64,000 nucleotides of DNA from contig UQLW01000013.1 in the NCBI GenBank assembly GCA_900542005.1, positions 9,710 through 73,709 on the forward strand. The letters run 5' to 3'. The position numbers and the translations under genes were made by a program. This DNA comes from an uncultured Eubacteriales bacterium. GTDB taxonomy: Bacteria > Bacillota > Clostridia > Christensenellales > UMGS416. The notes beneath the pieces were generated by a model. That model had not been told where the DNA came from and ran no database searches. It saw nothing but the letters and a program-made list of their open reading frames with translations. This document shows, piece by piece, positions 28,300-35,957 of this stretch (the first letter of the stretch is position 1; each line of letters begins with the position of its first letter).

Positions 28300-30271
28300 T
28301 TGGATCCTGAAGGGGCGCTACCTGATGGGGGATGTGATCGGCAGCGGCGGCATGGCCATGGTATACAAGGCCAGCCGGCTGGACACCGGCGAGACGGTGG
28401 CCATCAAGATGCTGCGGCCGGAATATATGGAGGACGCCTCCTATGTGCGCCAGTTCCGCAAGGAGGCGCAGATCTGCATCGAGCACCATCACCGGAACAT
28501 CGTTGATACCCTGGAGATTGGCGAGGAGGAGGGGCGGCTGTTCATCGTCATGGAATATGTGGCGGGGCAGACGCTTAAGGACTATATTCAGAAGCACCAT
28601 GTGCTCAGCCACGAGCAGGTGGTGGATATTGGCGTGGAGATCTGCGACGCCCTCTATTACGCCCACTGCCATCAGCTGGTGCATCGGGACATAAAGCCGC
28701 AGAACATCATGCTGACCACGAACCATACGGCCAAGGTGACGGATTTCGGCATTGCCCGCTCCGCGGCGCTGTCCACCATCACCATGGGCGGGGACAAGGT
28801 GATGGGCTCGGTCCATTATTTCTCCCCGGAGCAGGCCCGCGGGGGCTATACCGACCGCAAGACCGACCTGTATTCGCTGGGCATCGTGCTCTATGAGATG
28901 GCTACGGGCCAGCTTCCCTTCCAGGGCGATACGGCGGTGGCGGTGGCCATCAAGCAGCTGCAGGAGAAGCCTGTGCCGCCCAGCCAGATCAATCCAAGGA
29001 TCTGCAAATCGCTGGAGGATATCATCCTGAAGGCCATTGAGAAGGATCCGCAGTGCCGGTACGATTCGGCTCGGGAGATGGCCAATGACCTGATGAAGTC
29101 GCTGCGCAATCCGGACGGCGATTTCGTGAAGAAGATACCGCCGCCCCAGCGCGACGAGGGGGAGACGGTGCGTATGCCCAAGGTGCGCAGCGGCCCCATC
29201 GGAAACCGGGAGCGGGCGCCGGAGCGGCTGAGCCACGAGAGCGGCGCGGTTCCGCGGGTGAAGCCCCGGCAGCGGCGCGGTATGTCCCCGGGCAGCATTG
29301 TGCTGATCTCCTTTTTGGTGCTGCTGCTGGTGGTGCTGGCGGTAGGCGCAGCCTACTTGCTTGGGCGCATGCAGGACGAGCAGGCCGCCGTGCGGGTGGT
29401 GCCCGATGTGATCGGGAAAACCTCCAACGAGGCGCAGCTTATTTTTGACCGGGAGCAGCTGATCGTAGTGAGCCAGGAGGAATATTCTGACCTGCAGCCT
29501 GCGGGCCGGGTCATCCGCTGCGAGCCTGGCGTAGGCACGACGGTGGATACGTCAACCACCATCACCATGTTCGTCAGCAAGGGAACCGAAAAGCTGACGG
29601 TGCCGGATCTGGAAGGCATGTCGCTGGAGGACGCCACCGAGCGGCTGCGGCAGGAGGGCCTTGAGATCGGCGATGTGCGGCAGAGCAGCGCCCCGGACAA
29701 GCCGGATAACGAAGTGGTCCAGCAGGATCCTGTGGATGGCACGCAGGTGGACAAGGGGTCCAAGGTGGACGTATGGATCGCTAAAAATCCCCAAACCACG
29801 ACTACGACCCAGCCGGAGCGGCTGGCGATGGATAACTATATTGGCCAGAAGGAACAGGACGTGCTGATCGCCCTGGAGGCCAAGGGGCTTGTAGCTGGCC
29901 AGATTACGCGGATGGAAAGCCAAGAACCGGTGGGGACGATTATCCAGCAGGATCCCGTGGAGGGGACGCCGGTCGCGGAAGGCGACCAGGTGAAGCTATG
30001 GATATCCAAGGGGCTCAGCGACAGCACCACCGCCGCGCCGGCAGCCGGCGGCGACTGGGGAGCGGCGGTGTCCGTTACGGTACCGGAGCCGTCGGCCCGT
30101 GTGAGGATCCAGCTTTTGGCGGGAGATCAGGCCCATACCCTGGTGGATGAGGTGCGTGAAGCCGGGGTGTACAGCTACCATGTCAGGCCGGATGAGGATT
30201 ATGCCGGCCAGCAGACCGCCGTCGTTTGGCTGGATGATACGGAGGTGCAGCGGGTGGTCATCGCGTCATGA
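28292..30271 (+). CDS. prkC: PASTA-domain serine/threonine protein kinase PrkC/StkP
   Basis: Membrane Ser/Thr kinase (659 aa) that senses muropeptides or peptidoglycan and controls growth, cell wall synthesis and, in Bacillus, spore germination. The cytoplasmic Hanks-type kinase has GSGGMAMVYKA, the catalytic VAIKM lysine (K39), HRDIKPQN (about 134-141) and DFGIARS. A basic linker and a membrane segment (about 334-356, SIVLISFLVLLLVVLAVGA) follow. Three PASTA repeats end near residue 580. The third follows a Thr-rich spacer. The last 80 residues form an additional probable beta-rich domain. The gene overlaps prpC and rsgA. Confidence 0.96.
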   Translation: MADWILKGRYLMGDVIGSGGMAMVYKASRLDTGETVAIKMLRPEYMEDASYVRQFRKEAQICIEHHHRNIVDTLEIGEEEGRLFIVMEYVAGQTLKDYIQKHHVLSHEQVVDIGVEICDALYYAHCHQLVHRDIKPQNIMLTTNHTAKVTDFGIARSAALSTITMGGDKVMGSVHYFSPEQARGGYTDRKTDLYSLGIVLYEMATGQLPFQGDTAVAVAIKQLQEKPVPPSQINPRICKSLEDIILKAIEKDPQCRYDSAREMANDLMKSLRNPDGDFVKKIPPPQRDEGETVRMPKVRSGPIGNRERAPERLSHESGAVPRVKPRQRRGMSPGSIVLISFLVLLLVVLAVGAAYLLGRMQDEQAAVRVVPDVIGKTSNEAQLIFDREQLIVVSQEEYSDLQPAGRVIRCEPGVGTTVDTSTTITMFVSKGTEKLTVPDLEGMSLEDATERLRQEGLEIGDVRQSSAPDKPDNEVVQQDPVDGTQVDKGSKVDVWIAKNPQTTTTTQPERLAMDNYIGQKEQDVLIALEAKGLVAGQITRMESQEPVGTIIQQDPVEGTPVAEGDQVKLWISKGLSDSTTAAPAAGGDWGAAVSVTVPEPSARVRIQLLAGDQAHTLVDEVREAGVYSYHVRPDEDYAGQQTAVVWLDDTEVQRVVIAS

Positions 30272-31152
30272 GCGAGGGAAGGATCGTAAAGGGCGTCGGC
30301 GGCCTGTATTTTGTGATGGATCAGGGAAAGGCCTATCCCTGCCGCGCCCGCGGGCTGTTCCGGCTGAAGAAGCTGACGCCCATGGTGGGCGACCGGGTGA
30401 TCTACGAGCGGCCCGAGGCGGAGGATGCGGAGGGCCGGATCACCGATATCCTGCCGCGGAGCAATGCGCTCAAGCGGCCGGCCGTGGCCAATCTTGATTT
30501 AAATCTGATCGTGATCGCCGCAGGGCAGCCGCAGGCAGACCTGCTGCTGGTGGACCGGCTTCTGGCCCAGGCGGTGGAGGCGGAGCTTCCGGCTGCCCTG
30601 TGCGTGAATAAGGCCGACCAGGCCGGCGAACCCCTGCTGGAGGCGCTGCGGCGCCAATACCGGCATCTGCCCGCCGTCTTTGTGACAAGCCGGCAGATGC
30701 CTGAGAGCCTGACTGCGCTGCGGGAGGCCCTGGCCGGCAAGACGGTATGCTTCTGCGGCCAGTCCGGCGTGGGAAAATCCACGCTGATCAATGCCCTTGC
30801 GCCCTCGGGCGCCATGGAGGTGGGCGACATCTCCCAGCGCACCCGCCGGGGGCGGCATACAACCCGGCATGCCCAGCTGCTGCCGCTGGAGGGCGGCGGG
30901 TATGTGGTGGATACGCCGGGCTTCTCCCTGCTGGAGATGGATCTGATGGAGCCCGCCCACCTGGCCGAATGCTACCCCGACTTTGCGCCCTATGGGCAGG
31001 ATTGCCGCTTTATCGGCTGCCTGCATGATCGGGAGCCGGATTGCGCGGTCAAGGAGGCCGTGGAGCGGGGCGATATTGACCCTGAACGCTATGCGCGCTA
31101 CCGCCTGCTTTTGCAGGATATGAAGGAAAGGTGGAAATCACGGTATGACTGA
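30268..31152 (+). CDS. rsgA: Ribosome small subunit-dependent GTPase RsgA
   Basis: Circularly permuted GTPase (294 aa) involved in 30S maturation. The OB-fold is N-terminal. G4 NKAD (114-117) precedes G1 GQSGVGKS (164-171) and G3 DTPGF, which is the hallmark permuted order. The C-terminal zinc knuckle is CRFIGCLHDREPDC. The ATG overlaps the prkC stop (ATGA). rpe overlaps its end by eight bases. The prpC-prkC-rsgA-rpe-thiN order is that of Bacillus subtilis. Confidence 0.96.
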   Translation: MSEGRIVKGVGGLYFVMDQGKAYPCRARGLFRLKKLTPMVGDRVIYERPEAEDAEGRITDILPRSNALKRPAVANLDLNLIVIAAGQPQADLLLVDRLLAQAVEAELPAALCVNKADQAGEPLLEALRRQYRHLPAVFVTSRQMPESLTALREALAGKTVCFCGQSGVGKSTLINALAPSGAMEVGDISQRTRRGRHTTRHAQLLPLEGGGYVVDTPGFSLLEMDLMEPAHLAECYPDFAPYGQDCRFIGCLHDREPDCAVKEAVERGDIDPERYARYRLLLQDMKERWKSRYD

Positions 31153-31792
31153 TCGGATTATTGCGCCCTCGCTGCTGGCGGCGGACTATATGAAATTGGG
31201 CGAGGAGGTGCGGCGGATCGAGGCGGCCGGGGCGGACTGGCTGCATTACGACGTGATGGACGCCAGCTTTGTGCCGACGCTCTCCTTTGGCGCCGGTGTG
31301 CTGAAGGCAATCCGCCCGCTGACCGCTCTGCCGCTGGACGTGCATGTGATGGCGGTTCATCCCGATAAGCTCATCGACGACCTGATGGACGCGGGGGCGG
31401 ACGGCATCACCTATCATGTGGAGACGGTGGAGGATGGGCCGGCGCTGATCCGGCGGATCCAGGCCAGGGGCCTCCGGGCGGGCGTCACCCTGAACCCTGC
31501 CACGCCGGTGGAGCGGCTGCTTCCGGTTCTGGAGCTGGTGGATATGGCGCTGGTGATGACGGTGAATCCCGGGTATGGCGGGCAGAAGATGATCCCTGAG
31601 TGCCTGGACAAGGTGCGGTGGATTCGGGCACGTTATCCGCATCTGGATATTCAGGTGGACGGCGGGATCAACCGGCAGACCATTGCGCTGGCCTATGAGG
31701 CCGGGGCTAATGTGATTGTGGCCGGATCGGCCGTATTCCACGCGGAGGACCCGGCGCAGGAGATTGCGCTGCTCAAGGAGGCGGGACGGTGA
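31145..31792 (+). CDS. rpe: Ribulose-phosphate 3-epimerase
   Basis: Interconverts ribulose 5-phosphate and xylulose 5-phosphate in the pentose phosphate pathway (215 aa). The TIM barrel shows IIAPSLLAADYMKLGEEV, the metal/catalytic WLHYDVMDASFVPTLSFG and DVHVMAVHPDKLID. Further on come VMTVNPGYGGQ and VDGGINRQTI with the second catalytic Asp. It overlaps rsgA at its start and thiN at its stop (GTGA). Confidence 0.96.
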   Translation: MTDRIIAPSLLAADYMKLGEEVRRIEAAGADWLHYDVMDASFVPTLSFGAGVLKAIRPLTALPLDVHVMAVHPDKLIDDLMDAGADGITYHVETVEDGPALIRRIQARGLRAGVTLNPATPVERLLPVLELVDMALVMTVNPGYGGQKMIPECLDKVRWIRARYPHLDIQVDGGINRQTIALAYEAGANVIVAGSAVFHAEDPAQEIALLKEAGR

Positions 31793-32439
31793 AGGCCCTG
31801 ATTGTGCTGGGCGGCGAACCGCCCGAGCGCGCGCTGGCGGAGCGGTATTTTTCCTGGGCGGACCGGGTGCTTTGCACCGACAGCGGCGCCAATGCGCTGG
31901 CTGCCTGGCGGCTGTGGCCCGACCTGCTGGTCGGGGATATGGATTCCATCTCATTGGAGGCGATGGAGGCTATGAAGGCCGAGGGCGTACCCATCGAGCG
32001 GCATAACCCCCACAAGGATCTGACCGACGGCCAGCTGGCCTGCAGCCTGGCCCTTGATATGGGCGTGAAGGAAGCCGTCATCCTGGGCGGTTGGGGCGGC
32101 CGGGCCGACCATAGCTTTGCCAACCTGATGATGATGCGCTACATGGCGGAGCAGGGCGTCTGCGTGCGGATGCGCTGCCCGGAGCAATGGGTAAAGGTAT
32201 GCGGACCGGGACGGCACGAGGTAACGGGCTCCCTGGGCGGGACCTTCTCGCTGCTGCCCATCTCCGACGGTGTGGTGGTCCGGTCAATCGAAGGCGCAGA
32301 GTACCCGCTTTCGGAGCCAACCGCCATGCCGCTGGGCCCTACCTTTGATCTTCCCGTGGGCCTGTCCAACAGGCTTTTGGCCGAGCGCGCATATTTTGAT
32401 CTGGCATCGGGCTGGATTTTGTGCTTTTCGCCTGCCTAG
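31789..32439 (+). CDS. thiN: Thiamine pyrophosphokinase
   Basis: Transfers pyrophosphate from ATP to thiamine, giving TPP (216 aa). Visible motifs are CTDSGANAL, DLLVGDMDSI, HNPHKDLTDGQLA and GGWGGRADHSFANLMMM. Together they make up the N-terminal catalytic domain. The C-terminal beta domain includes GGTFSLLPISDG. The start is GTG overlapping the rpe stop. It links functionally to the TPP-riboswitch-controlled thiT at 34867: imported thiamine becomes the TPP that the riboswitch senses. Confidence 0.95.
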   Translation: MKALIVLGGEPPERALAERYFSWADRVLCTDSGANALAAWRLWPDLLVGDMDSISLEAMEAMKAEGVPIERHNPHKDLTDGQLACSLALDMGVKEAVILGGWGGRADHSFANLMMMRYMAEQGVCVRMRCPEQWVKVCGPGRHEVTGSLGGTFSLLPISDGVVVRSIEGAEYPLSEPTAMPLGPTFDLPVGLSNRLLAERAYFDLASGWILCFSPA

Positions 32440-32501
32440 GCATGCATCATGGCACCCCCCTGGTACGTAAGATACAGTAAGGTGTAGGAGGGGGTGTTAG
32501 C

Positions 32502-32654
32502 ATGCAGATGTGGCGCTGCTGGCCGCTGCGGCGGTGGTTGGGTATTGCCTTGATCGCGGTCGGCGTGATTTTGCTGGTAATCTTTATCCCAGTGGAATTC
32601 TGGACGATCGTTTTAGGCATATTGATGATCCTTGCCGGCATATTCTGCCTTTAG
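32502..32654 (+). CDS. Small hydrophobic protein upstream of spoVM
   Basis: A 50-residue protein with a short basic N-terminus (about 4 Arg and 4 Trp within residues 1-12). The rest forms one long or two short hydrophobic segments (residues 12-29 and 33-50) around IPVEFW. ATG 32502 has a strong GGAGGGG ribosome site seven bases upstream. The gene ends 12 bases before spoVM, so the pair is probably cotranscribed. No family is recognised. A membrane peptide expressed in sporulation is inferred from the neighbour alone. Confidence 0.75.
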   Translation: MQMWRCWPLRRWLGIALIAVGVILLVIFIPVEFWTIVLGILMILAGIFCL

Positions 32655-32666
32655 GGAGGTGGAAGC

Positions 32667-32747
32667 ATGAAAACGATGTATATCAAGATGCCGGGATTCC
32701 TCAAGCGATGGCTGCGCAACAGGCGGAAGGAAACCCAAAAAGACTGA
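32667..32747 (+). CDS. spoVM: Stage V sporulation protein M
   Basis: A 26-residue amphipathic peptide. In Bacillus subtilis SpoVM is also 26 residues. It inserts into the outer forespore membrane, recognises its positive curvature and anchors SpoIVA for coat assembly. The sequence YIKMPGFLKRWLR (residues 5-17) aligns with the YTIKLPKFL core of SpoVM, including the proline at position 9, which is important in that peptide. The C-terminus KETQKD is charged like the RKD end of SpoVM. A GGAGG ribosome site lies seven bases before ATG 32667. Position just after thiN also matches Bacillus. The call rests on motif, length and synteny together. Confidence 0.8.
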   Translation: MKTMYIKMPGFLKRWLRNRRKETQKD

Positions 32748-32799
32748 GCGCAGGGCGCGGTGGGGAGGCCCTGAATAAGCCCGCAACCAACAAGGACAA

Positions 32800-32835
32800 G
32801 GCGGCCCGTTGCCAGTGCGCGGGCCGCCCCTTTCA
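32800..32835 (+). terminator. Probable terminator after spoVM
   Basis: A nine-bp stem GGCGGCCCG (32800-32808) / CGGGCCGCC (32820-32828) with an 11-base loop, followed by CCCTTTC. The T-tract is weak. It lies about 50 bases after the spoVM stop. Confidence 0.6.
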
Positions 32836-32906
32836 AGGCAGGGGCGGACAAGCTTTGGTTGATTTTTTCTATCATGACAGCGTAAGCGCTGTAGAACGGA
32901 TGCACG

Positions 32907-33419
32907 ATGAAAAGAATTGCGAAATTTGAGAAGGTGACGGCGGCACGTTTTGCCGCCGATTGGATGGAGGCCTTTGGCGGCTCCGAAGCGGAGGCGTTGG
33001 CGGTCTACGATTCCATCCGCCTGCCCAGGCGGGCAACGTCAGGGTCGGCAGGCTACGATTTTTTCATTCCGGCGCCGCTGACGCTGGAGCCCGGCCAGCA
33101 GGTCCGTATTCCGACAGGGATCCGGGTGCGCATGGAGCCCGGATGGGTGCTGCAATGCTACCCCCGCAGCGGCCTGGGCTTCAAATACCGGCTGCAGCTG
33201 AACAATACGGTAGGCATCATTGACAGCGACTACTATGGCTCGGACAATGAGGGGCATATTTTTGCCAAGCTTACCAATGATTCGCGGCAGGCGCAGTCGA
33301 TCTCCCTGCAGGCAGGCGACGGCTTTATGCAGGGGATTTTTGTGGAATATGGCCTGACCGTGGACGATGAAGCGGAGGGCGTGCGAAACGGCGGCTTTGG
33401 CAGCACAAGCGGCCGGTAG
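32907..33419 (+). CDS. dut: dUTP diphosphatase (dUTPase)
   Basis: Hydrolyses dUTP to dUMP, keeping uracil out of DNA and feeding dTMP synthesis (170 aa). Trimeric dUTPase motifs are visible: SGSAGYDFF (motif I), PRSGLGFKYRLQLNN (II), VGIIDSDYYG (III), GDGFMQGIFVEYGL (IV) and NGGFGSTSGR (V). The first 40 residues are an extension before motif I. ATG 32907 has no strong ribosome site. A short ACAGCG-TAAG-CGCTGT dyad (32877-32892) sits just upstream. It stands apart from the preceding cluster behind the terminator. Confidence 0.93.
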   Translation: MKRIAKFEKVTAARFAADWMEAFGGSEAEALAVYDSIRLPRRATSGSAGYDFFIPAPLTLEPGQQVRIPTGIRVRMEPGWVLQCYPRSGLGFKYRLQLNNTVGIIDSDYYGSDNEGHIFAKLTNDSRQAQSISLQAGDGFMQGIFVEYGLTVDDEAEGVRNGGFGSTSGR

Positions 33420-33459
33420 AGGATACAGGGGACGGCCGCATGGGCGGAGAGGAGGATCG

Positions 33460-33879
33460 ATGCAGGGCTATAATCTCATTGCCGTACTGTCGCCGGATGG
33501 AAGCCATATGCTGATGTGCCGGCGGCGTAAAGCGCCCTATCAAGGGCTGCTCAACCTGGTGGGCGGCAAAATTGAGCCGGGCGAATCCGATGGGGATGCG
33601 GCCTATCGCGAGCTGCAGGAGGAAACGGCGATCACCGCAAAGGACATCCGGCTGCTGCACCTTATGGATTTTACCTATCCGCTGGACGGCTGCTATGTGC
33701 AGGTCTATGCCGGCCTGCTCCGGGCGGCGGTGACGCTGCAGGAGGAGGTCAACGCGCTGCTGTGGGTGCCCCTGGAGGGCGAGGATTTCTTCTCCATGGC
33801 CCGCTATGCGGGGGAAGGCAACATCGGCCACATTGTGGAGCATATCCGCATGAACTGGGACAGGATCCTGCAGGCGTAA
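33460..33879 (+). CDS. Nudix hydrolase
   Basis: A 139-residue Nudix protein that would hydrolyse a nucleoside diphosphate linked to another moiety. The Nudix box GGKIEPGESDGDAAYRELQEETAI (residues about 36-59) is complete, including the REL(Q)EE metal-binding core. The family includes MutT-type oxidised-nucleotide sanitisers, which would suit the adjacent dut. The substrate is not determinable. The start ATG 33460 follows GAGGAGG by five bases. An in-frame start at 33367 would overlap dut and lacks a ribosome site. Confidence 0.9.
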   Translation: MQGYNLIAVLSPDGSHMLMCRRRKAPYQGLLNLVGGKIEPGESDGDAAYRELQEETAITAKDIRLLHLMDFTYPLDGCYVQVYAGLLRAAVTLQEEVNALLWVPLEGEDFFSMARYAGEGNIGHIVEHIRMNWDRILQA

Positions 33880-34007
33880 CCGGGGCGGATGAGCCTGGGA
33901 GAGCCGCGCTCCTTCGGGCGGGATGAATAGCCCCTGAAGGGATTGGGACCGAGCGCTACAGGGCGGCATTGAGTGCGCGCCCTAGCGGGAATGGAGGAGG
34001 AGAAAAT

Positions 34008-34772
34008 ATGATCCATGCAGGAGAATTTCCCATACTGGAATTTGATACCGACAAGGAAGCGAAGCTGAACCCATCGGTTTTTGCAGAGGAGAAATTCAGG
34101 ACCAATAAAATGGTCATTACATTTTTCCCGGAGGTAATCGAAAGGCTGATAGCGGAAAAAAAGCTGCTGCAGGAGCGCGTGATCGGCGGGGAGAATCCGG
34201 TATATGTGTATGAGTTTGCTGAGCATCCGGACGTGCTGATCACGCTGGGATATGTCGGATGCCCGGCATGCGCGGGCAACCTGGATCTCTTTCAGGCAAT
34301 GGGGATCCAAAAGGTCATGTTCTGCGGCGGAGGCGGCGTGCTGGATAAGAATATTGCGGTTGGACAGCTGCTTGTCGTAGAGGGAGCCATCCGGGACGAA
34401 GGGTTTTCCTATCATTATGTGGAGCCCTCCCGTTTGATTTATGTGGATGAGGCGGTCAATGAAAAGATTACGGCCTATCTGGAGCAGCATGATATAGCCT
34501 ATATCCGCGGCCTGACCTGGACGACAGACGCCCTGTTCAGGGAAACGGCGGAGCGGATTGCCCTTCGCCGGCAGGAAGGCGCCAAAATCGTGGAGATGGA
34601 GCAGGCAGGCTGCATTGCCGTGGCTCAGTTCAGGGGCTTTGATTATGGGGCGATTATCTATGGCGGCGATGACGTTTCACAGGATGAATGGTCAGACCGC
34701 AGTTGGAGAAGCCGGAACGGGATTCGGTATGACCTTGTGATGCTCTGCAAGGAGCTTGTGACAAGGATATAG
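34008..34772 (+). CDS. Nucleoside phosphorylase family protein
   Basis: A 254-residue member of the PNP/UDP phosphorylase superfamily, which splits nucleosides with phosphate. Visible features are the glycine-rich VMFCGGGGVLDKNIAVGQLLVVEGAIRDEG segment with the phosphate/nucleoside loop. Near residues 190-200 the sequence AKIVEMEQAGCIAVAQF holds the Met-Glu ribose-binding pair. YGGDDVSQDEW near the C-terminus takes the place of the usual base-contacting Asp loop. The exact substrate is open. ATG 34008 follows GGAGGAGG. It is less similar to the clustered punA further on and looks like an independent acquisition. Confidence 0.85.
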   Translation: MIHAGEFPILEFDTDKEAKLNPSVFAEEKFRTNKMVITFFPEVIERLIAEKKLLQERVIGGENPVYVYEFAEHPDVLITLGYVGCPACAGNLDLFQAMGIQKVMFCGGGGVLDKNIAVGQLLVVEGAIRDEGFSYHYVEPSRLIYVDEAVNEKITAYLEQHDIAYIRGLTWTTDALFRETAERIALRRQEGAKIVEMEQAGCIAVAQFRGFDYGAIIYGGDDVSQDEWSDRSWRSRNGIRYDLVMLCKELVTRI

Positions 34773-34810
34773 CCCGGCCGGTCCGAGGCAGAAGCCGCCG
34801 GATCAAACAT

Positions 34811-34850
34811 AAGAGGGGCCGCCGCAACATTTGTTGCGGCGGCCCCTCTT
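34811..34850. terminator. Bidirectional terminator between convergent genes
   Basis: A 19-bp perfect palindrome, AAGAGGGGCCGCCGCAACA / TGTTGCGGCGGCCCCTCTT, around TT lies between the plus-strand phosphorylase and the minus-strand thiT. It is long, GC-rich and flanked by A/T on each side. Confidence 0.85.
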
Positions 34851-34866
34851 GACGATAGCGGCAGGG

Positions 34867-35730
34867 TTAGGCTTTCAGCGCAGGATTCCACTGACGGCGC
34901 AGCTTCTGGAGCATGCGGGTGACAGGGGGGATGAGGTAAACCACCAGGCAGATGATGGTGTTGGGCACCATATAGCTGGCGTTATAGCCCAGCGAATAGA
35001 CGAAGGCGCTTTGCCCCTCAGGCGCATAGGAGCCGAAGTATACCCAGCCGGACAGGAAGTGCATCAGGTACCGGACAAAGCAGGCCAGCAGGATGCCAAA
35101 GGGGAAGCCCTTATCGCTGCGGAAGAGGCCAGCCAGGCCGAGGGCGGCAAAGGGGAAGATATAGTCCAGAAGGAACTGCAGCGGATGGATGACATAAGCG
35201 CCGGCAATCATGCCCAGCAGGCCATGGATGACGCCGGCGGCGAGGCCGGGGATCACCCCATAGGTCCAGGCAAAGAACATGACGGGCAGCATGGCGGCCG
35301 GGTTGATCCCGCCGCCCTGGGGAAGCTTGTAAAGGGTGATGCAGTCGAGGATAAAGCTAAGGGCAATGCACAGCGCGCCGGAGGCCAGCATTTTGACGGT
35401 CCACTGGGTTTTGCGCAGCAGGGCTACCAGCAGGGCCAGCCCCACGAGGCAGACGATAACGGACCAGAAGGCCGGCGAATAGAGCCAGCTGGCGGTCGTT
35501 ACGCCGCCGGATTCCAGGTCGGCGGTGACCGTGGGAATGGTGAGGTAGCAGGCGGCCACCAAGGCGGCCAGCAGCAGCGCGCTGACGGCGACGATAGCCG
35601 GCTTGGGGGCCTTTTTGACGCTCATCACAATCAGGGCGACGCCCAACACGACCATGAGACCCAGGACGTACCATGTGGCGGCGGGAAGCTCGGAGAACTT
35701 CTCCACCAGCGTGCTCCACCAGGTTGACAT
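34867..35730 (-). CDS. thiT: Energy-coupled thiamine transporter substrate-binding component ThiT
   Basis: ECF-transporter S component (287 aa) that binds thiamine and docks with a shared EcfAA'T module, which is not in this window. Residues about 115-275 match the ThiT fold: ALCIALSFILDCITLYKLPQGGGINPAAMLPVMFFAWTYG, then GVIHGLLGMI, LDYIFPFAALGLAGLF and RYLMHFLSGWVYF. The first 110 residues are unusual and add three extra membrane segments before the canonical six. A TPP riboswitch with terminator precedes it, which supports the substrate directly. ATG 35728-35730 follows GAGGGAGGAATT. Confidence 0.93.
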   Translation of the reverse strand: MSTWWSTLVEKFSELPAATWYVLGLMVVLGVALIVMSVKKAPKPAIVAVSALLLAALVAACYLTIPTVTADLESGGVTTASWLYSPAFWSVIVCLVGLALLVALLRKTQWTVKMLASGALCIALSFILDCITLYKLPQGGGINPAAMLPVMFFAWTYGVIPGLAAGVIHGLLGMIAGAYVIHPLQFLLDYIFPFAALGLAGLFRSDKGFPFGILLACFVRYLMHFLSGWVYFGSYAPEGQSAFVYSLGYNASYMVPNTIICLVVYLIPPVTRMLQKLRRQWNPALKA

Positions 35731-35767
35731 AAAAAATTCCTCCCTCTTTCACAGCCGGGAGAAATGG

Positions 35768-35790
35768 AAAACCCGCACCCACGGTGCGGG
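35768..35790 (-). terminator. Riboswitch-controlled attenuator upstream of thiT
   Basis: Reading the minus strand, CCCGCACC-GTG-GGTGCGGG forms an 8-bp stem followed by TTTT. It lies between the TPP aptamer and thiT, the position of the expression platform of a TPP-off riboswitch. Confidence 0.8.
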
Positions 35791-35810
35791 AAGTGCTCGG
35801 AAAAAAATCC

Positions 35811-35892
35811 GTCGCTTCCCTGCGCAAGCATTATCTTACAGGTTCCAAGGGTCAGCGCATCAGCGCCTCTCAGCCTTCCAGCTCCCCCAGCG
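35811..35892 (-). promoter_or_regulatory. TPP (THI-box) riboswitch aptamer
   Basis: The minus strand carries conserved THI-box elements in order: GGGGGAGC at the 5' stem, the pyrimidine-sensing GCTGAGAGG, GACCCTTGGAACCTG, and TAATGCTTGCGCAGGGAAGC at the 3' end. The spacing is normal for a TPP aptamer. TPP binding is expected to favour the downstream terminator and shut off thiT. Confidence 0.93.
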
Positions 35893-35897
35893 GTTTA

Positions 35898-35926
35898 TTG
35901 AATTGCGTCGCTTATTATAGTATAAT
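35898..35926 (+). promoter_or_regulatory. Promoter of the HD-nucleotidase gene, overlapping the thiT promoter
   Basis: Plus-strand -35 TTGAAT (35898-35903), 17-base spacer, -10 TATAAT (35921-35926), 32 bases before ATG 35958. Confidence 0.75.
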
Positions 35927-35942
35927 GACGGAACAATGTCAA
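35914..35942 (-). promoter_or_regulatory. Promoter of the TPP riboswitch-thiT transcript
   Basis: Minus-strand -35 TTGACA (35942-35937), 17-base spacer, -10 TATAAT (35919-35914). Transcription would start about 15 bases before the aptamer. The element shares its bases with the opposing promoter. Confidence 0.85.
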
Positions 35943-35957
35943 GAAAGGAGGGCGAAA

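Noticed and set aside
32440..32500. A possible sporulation sigma-factor promoter (GATACAGTA) ahead of the small membrane gene and spoVM
   Set aside because: The -10-like element fits sigma-E/K loosely, but no matching -35 lies at the right distance.
33880..34007. Possible structured RNA between the Nudix and nucleoside phosphorylase genes
   Set aside because: Several short GC pairings exist (for example AGGGCG/CGCCCT), but the pattern matches no riboswitch class I know.
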